From RGIG5579 sp045531235 (lineage in GTDB: Bacteria > Bacillota > Clostridia > Oscillospirales > SIG627), in contig JAZSDQ010000030.1 of the NCBI GenBank assembly GCA_045531235.1, positions 1 to 34,613 on the forward strand: a stretch of 34,613 nt of DNA, written 5' to 3'. Positions 31,222 through 34,613 of the stretch are shown in pieces (the stretch's first letter is position 1; every line of letters starts with the position of its first letter). The notes beneath the pieces are model-generated. The model was not told where the DNA came from and did no database searches. It saw only the letters and a list, made by a program, of their open reading frames with translations. Position numbers and translations under genes: made by a program.

Positions 31222-32031
31222 ATGCTTGGAAGAGTAGAGGTTTCCGGAATTAATACTTCCAATTTAAAAATTCTAAGTGAGAAAGAAAAACAGGATCTGT
31301 TGATGAAAATGAAGAATGGGGATAATTATGCAAGAGATTTAATGATCTCAGGAAATTTACGCCTTGTTTTAAGTGTAATTAAAAAATTTATAAGACGCTG
31401 TGATAATGCTGATGATCTTTTTCAAGTAGGATGCGTTGGTCTTATAAAAGCGGTGGACAATTTTGATGTTACTCAAAACGTAAGATTCAGTACCTATGCT
31501 GTTCCCATGATTGTTGGTGAACTCAGACGGTATTTACGAGATAACAATATGATTCGAGTCAGTCGGTCTGTAAGGGATTTGGCTTATAAAGCATTAGGCG
31601 AAAGGGAAGCATTGACAATTACGCTTGGCAGAGAACCGACAATAGAAGAAATAGCAAAGGCTGTAAATGAAAAACAAATACAAATAGAAGGACAAGGAAT
31701 AAATCATATATCTCTGAAAGCAATTGCTGAAGCTCTAGATGCTGTTATTGATCCTGTTTCTCTTTATGATCCTGTATATTCTGATAATGGGGACTCGATT
31801 TATCTTATGGACCAGATTTCTGATCAAAGAAGCGGTGAAGAAAATTGGATTGATAATATCGCCTTAGGCGAAGCAGTAAAGCGGCTAGGAAAGCGTGAGA
31901 AAAACATCTTGGATCTTCGTTTTTTTCAGGGCAAAACGCAAATGGAGGTTGCAAGTGAAATAGGAATAAGCCAAGCTCAAGTCAGTCGGCTTGAAAAGGG
32001 AGCTCTACAAAAAATCAGAAAGGAAATGTAA
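31222..32031 (+). CDS. sigG: RNA polymerase sigma-G factor, forespore-specific
   Basis: Sigma-G directs late forespore genes such as SASPs. The 269 residues align along their length with B. subtilis SigG: KVEVSG-like start, NLRLVLSVIKKF, region 2 DDLFQVGCVGLIKAVDNFD (64-82), FSTYAVPMIVGELRRYLRDNN, region 4 FFQGKTQMEVASEIGISQAQVSRLEKGAL. About 12 extra residues (151-165) lie in the region 3 area relative to B. subtilis as I recall it. AGGGGG is 7 nt before the ATG. The stop overlaps the next start (TAATG). The spoIIG partners (spoIIGA, sigE) are not next to it. Confidence 0.93.
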   Translation: MLGRVEVSGINTSNLKILSEKEKQDLLMKMKNGDNYARDLMISGNLRLVLSVIKKFIRRCDNADDLFQVGCVGLIKAVDNFDVTQNVRFSTYAVPMIVGELRRYLRDNNMIRVSRSVRDLAYKALGEREALTITLGREPTIEEIAKAVNEKQIQIEGQGINHISLKAIAEALDAVIDPVSLYDPVYSDNGDSIYLMDQISDQRSGEENWIDNIALGEAVKRLGKREKNILDLRFFQGKTQMEVASEIGISQAQVSRLEKGALQKIRKEM

Positions 32032-33281
32032 TGAAAAAAAACACCGTCGTTTTATTAATTAGCTTATTATGTGTTATAGCATCAGTTATTGTTGCTGCTG
32101 ACTATTATCGATCCATCTATGTTATTTCACCGCAAGATGAAAGTGTGTATACAGAGTCAAACGAAGTATCAGACGTTTTCTTAGAAGAAGAAATAACAAT
32201 GGGAGAAAAAAAGTCTGCAAATCTGTGCTTTTTTGGCGATAATATGATTCATGAAAATGTATTGAATTATGCTAATTTACTGGCCGGTGGGAAGGGAAAT
32301 AGAACAGATTACGATAAAGGTTTTCATTTTGCGGAAATTTATAGAAATGTAATACCATATATCGAAGAAGCGGATTTTGCCGTCATCAATCAGGCAACTC
32401 TTGTTGGAGCAAATGACAGTACAAATGCACTTTCCGGTTATCCATTATTTAATTCTCCCACCGTACTAGGTAAGGAACTAATTTCTATAGGATTTGATGG
32501 GGTTAATATTGGCAACAACCATCTGCTTGATATGGGGTATAGTGGTTTAAAAAACTCTGTTGAGTTTTGGCGCTCACAGGATATTGCTATGTTTGGCGGA
32601 TATTTGAACGAAGAAGATAAGAAAAATGTTGAAAATAAGATCGTAGATATTAATGATATTCGATTTTCATTCCTTTCGTTTACTGCAAATACAAACGGAC
32701 TTTATGTTGAAGGGGGAGATCATGTTCCGTATTTTACACTTCGTGGATCTGAAGTATTAATTGATATGCTTAATGAAGAAGTTAAGAAGTGTTCAGAGTG
32801 TTCTGATGTCGTTGTTGTCATGATAAATTGGTCAAATACAGCTGGTTTTGAAGTTACAGATTTTCAAAGAAATACTGCACAAATTTTGTGTGATGCAGGT
32901 GCAGACGTCATCATAGGATCCGGTCCCAAAACGATACAAACAATGGAATGGTTAACTGACAAGAAGGGAAATAAAACACTTTGTGCATATTCTCTTGGAA
33001 ATTTCATGGGGACTATGCAGTATACTGAAAACCTTGTTGGTGGAATACTCAACTTTGATGTTGTAAAAGAAAACGAGCAAGTGTTAATTGCCGATGTTGT
33101 TTTTCATCCTACAGTAATTCATTATGATGAAAATTACTCTGATATTTCGGTTTATCCTTTAGAAGAATACGATCCCGAAATGTTCTCTAAACATGGAAGT
33201 AATATAAACTTTGGCGATACAGATTATAATCTACTGTACGACATCGTCAAAAAGAATATTCCAGTAACTTTTCATGAGTAA
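32031..33281 (+). CDS. CapA/PgsA-like protein with altered active-site motifs
   Basis: The 416-residue protein has an N-terminal membrane anchor (about 5-24) and then a CapA-family (PF09587) domain: FFGDNMIHENV (Asp70), AVINQATLVG (120), GYPLFNSP, GVNIGNNHLLDMG (Asn162, Asn163, His164). Three usual motifs are changed: NLE-P is NQATL, HWG-EY is NWSNTAG (266-272), and HPHV-Q is SGPKTIQ (297-303). CapA relatives act in poly-gamma-glutamate synthesis; loss of these histidines argues for a different role. The start overlaps the sigG stop, so it is probably translated with it in the forespore. Confidence 0.83.
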   Translation: MKKNTVVLLISLLCVIASVIVAADYYRSIYVISPQDESVYTESNEVSDVFLEEEITMGEKKSANLCFFGDNMIHENVLNYANLLAGGKGNRTDYDKGFHFAEIYRNVIPYIEEADFAVINQATLVGANDSTNALSGYPLFNSPTVLGKELISIGFDGVNIGNNHLLDMGYSGLKNSVEFWRSQDIAMFGGYLNEEDKKNVENKIVDINDIRFSFLSFTANTNGLYVEGGDHVPYFTLRGSEVLIDMLNEEVKKCSECSDVVVVMINWSNTAGFEVTDFQRNTAQILCDAGADVIIGSGPKTIQTMEWLTDKKGNKTLCAYSLGNFMGTMQYTENLVGGILNFDVVKENEQVLIADVVFHPTVIHYDENYSDISVYPLEEYDPEMFSKHGSNINFGDTDYNLLYDIVKKNIPVTFHE

Positions 33282-33287
33282 ATAAAA

Positions 33288-33321
33288 AAATAGAGATCGC
33301 AAAGCGATCTCTATTTTTTTT
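33288..33321. terminator. Bidirectional terminator between capA-like and tktB
   Basis: AAATAGAGATCGC (33288-33300) and GCGATCTCTATTT (33304-33316) form a perfect 13-bp stem with a 3-nt AAA loop, with A and T tracts on both sides. Confidence 0.9.
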
Positions 33322-33329
33322 GTATCTAA

Positions 33330-34295
33330 TTATTTCTTCAGAGCAATTGCTTCCTTAGCTTTTGCTACGATAAACTTAGCAGAAAGGCCAAATTCGTCAA
33401 TCAGTTCAACTGCTTTACCGGATTTGCCAAAGCAATCATTTACACCAACTCTAAGTACGGGAACGGGACACTCTTCTGCGAGAGCTTCGCAAACAGCGCT
33501 TCCGAGACCGCCGATGATGCTATGTTCTTCTGCGGTAACGATGCAACCGGTCTTTTCTGCAGCAGCTTTCAGAATAGCCTTGTCGATAGGTTTGATGGTG
33601 TGAATGTTAATAATCGCGGCGCTGATACCTTCTTTTTCAAGTTCCTCAGCCGCTTTAATTGCTTCTGCGGTGCAGATACCAGTAGAAACGATGGTAACAT
33701 CGGTTCCTTCCTTGATCTGAATACCTTTGCCAATCTCAAACTCAAAGGTTTCTTCGTCATTTACAACCGGTACAGCCAGTCTGCCGAAACGAAGATATAC
33801 GGGACCTTGATAATTGATTGCAGCGTATACAGCGGCTCTGGCTTCAACAGCGTCGCCGGGGTTGATTACCACCATACCGGGGATTGTTCTCATAATAGAG
33901 ATGTCTTCGTTGCATTGGTGAGTAGCGCCGTCTTCACCAACAGTGATACCAGCATGAGTAGCACCGATCTTTACATTGAGGTGAGGATAGCCAATGGAGT
34001 TGCGAACCTGTTCAAACGCTCTGCCAGCTGCAAACATAGCAAAGGAGCTTGCAAAAACGGTTTTACCTGTGGTGGCAAGACCAGCTGCAACGCTCATCAT
34101 ATTTCCTTCGGCGATACCGCAGTTAATAAAGCGTTCGGGATAAACTTTTTTAAAGTTTGCAGTCTTTGTGGATTTGGAAAGGTCTGCATCCATTACAATA
34201 ATATTCTCATCAGCACCAAATTCAGCGAGGGCGTCGCCGTATGCTTCTCTGGTAGCTATCTTCTGACCGATTTCATATTTCTTTTGAAGTTTCAT
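33330..34295 (-). CDS. tktB: Transketolase, C-terminal section
   Basis: In many Clostridia transketolase is made as two proteins. This 321-residue part holds the pyrimidine-binding and C-terminal domains: ATREAYGDALAE, INCGIAEGNMMSVAAGLA with the catalytic Glu63, FAMFAAGRAFEQVRNSI, ATHAGITVGEDGATHQ, and the regulatory C-terminal domain from about 190. It moves two-carbon units between sugar phosphates in the pentose phosphate pathway. It lies 21 nt after the N-terminal-section gene on the same strand, so both are co-translated. AGGA lies 7 nt before the ATG. Confidence 0.94.
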   Translation of the reverse strand: MKLQKKYEIGQKIATREAYGDALAEFGADENIIVMDADLSKSTKTANFKKVYPERFINCGIAEGNMMSVAAGLATTGKTVFASSFAMFAAGRAFEQVRNSIGYPHLNVKIGATHAGITVGEDGATHQCNEDISIMRTIPGMVVINPGDAVEARAAVYAAINYQGPVYLRFGRLAVPVVNDEETFEFEIGKGIQIKEGTDVTIVSTGICTAEAIKAAEELEKEGISAAIINIHTIKPIDKAILKAAAEKTGCIVTAEEHSIIGGLGSAVCEALAEECPVPVLRVGVNDCFGKSGKAVELIDEFGLSAKFIVAKAKEAIALKK

Positions 34296-34316
34296 CTTAA
34301 AATCCTACCTTCCTTC

Positions 34317-34613
34317 TTAGTTGAGAGCGGCGAGAGCTGCTTCCAATTCGTTCTTTGCGGTTTCATACTGCTCTGCATTAGGAGCATTGCCATGCCAACC
34401 AGCTTCGTTTTCCATAAAGGAAACGCCTTTTCCTTTAACGCACTTACAAATAATGGCAAAGGGTTTGTCACTCTTTTCTGCCTGTGCAACTGCAACTTCA
34501 ATCTCATCAAGATCGTGACCGTTGATTACGGTAACGTTCCAACCAAATGCTGCAAACTTCTCATCAATGGGGGTGGGATTCATAACTTTGGTGATATCAC
34601 CGTCAATCTGAAG
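34317..34613 (-). CDS. tktA: Transketolase, N-terminal section, cut by window edge
   Basis: The last 98 residues of the thiamine-diphosphate-binding half are visible. They start with LQIDGDITKVMNPTPIDEKF and contain FGWNVTVINGHDLDEI and KGKGVSFMENEAGWHGNAP, the standard end of the transketolase PP domain. The rest of the gene lies past the right edge. tktB follows after 21 nt, giving the complete split enzyme. Confidence 0.95.
   Translation of the reverse strand, partial: LQIDGDITKVMNPTPIDEKFAAFGWNVTVINGHDLDEIEVAVAQAEKSDKPFAIICKCVKGKGVSFMENEAGWHGNAPNAEQYETAKNELEAALAALN

Overview
The window looks like chromosomal DNA of an endospore-forming Firmicute of the Clostridia type. The evidence is a moderately AT-rich composition, Shine-Dalgarno sites of the AAGGAGG kind, many TTGaca-17-TATAAT promoters, U-tracted hairpin terminators, and spore genes: an alpha/beta SASP, a sigma-G factor and two CotF-like coat proteins. 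The genus cannot be fixed from sequence alone. Most genes are housekeeping; the accessory DNA is an IS200-like relic and a tiny derivative of it.

Left part (1-9.9 kb). An incomplete HAAS/DUF1700-domain gene runs off the left edge. Divergent from it lies thyA-folA (dTMP synthesis plus dihydrofolate recycling). Then come a DUF421 membrane protein, a small membrane protein, a secreted ComEC-like metallo-hydrolase lipoprotein, a YgjP-like metallopeptidase coupled to a YgiQ-type radical SAM protein, an O-antigen-ligase-like membrane protein coupled to maf, and a PRK06851-like P-loop ATPase.

Middle (9.9-23.4 kb). A PcrA/UvrD helicase lies upstream of the ATPase; a hairpin between the two could both end the helicase transcript and hide the ATPase ribosome-binding site. 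A SLOG/DUF1273 protein follows, then a decayed IS200/IS605 element (12954-13398). An asnS-aminotransferase-secD-like operon, tRNA-Ser(GGA) and yajC occupy the minus strand. ruvX, glmS and an overlapping trio (DivIVA-like coiled coil, FabG-like reductase, helical protein of unknown function) follow on the plus strand. Two short CotF-like coat genes lie beyond them on the minus strand.

Right part (23.4-34.6 kb). A DeoR-type regulator heads a pyruvate/2-oxoacid dehydrogenase operon in the order E2, E3, fused E1 alpha-beta. Its codon use is richer in C-ending codons than its neighbours, as expected for a highly expressed locus. A small lipoprotein, an 82-bp two-hairpin derivative of the IS200-like element (30080-30161), a DUF4364 protein, a SASP, sigG coupled to a CapA-like protein, and a split transketolase (tktB, tktA cut by the right edge) complete the window.

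The most unusual points are the IS200-like element with its tnpA-less derivative, both lodged between convergent genes beside terminator T-tracts; the terminator/RBS hairpin between the helicase and ATPase genes; a SecD-like protein lacking its proton-relay signature; and a CapA-like protein with lost active-site motifs, coupled to sigG. I saw no CRISPR array, prophage or obvious new defence system.
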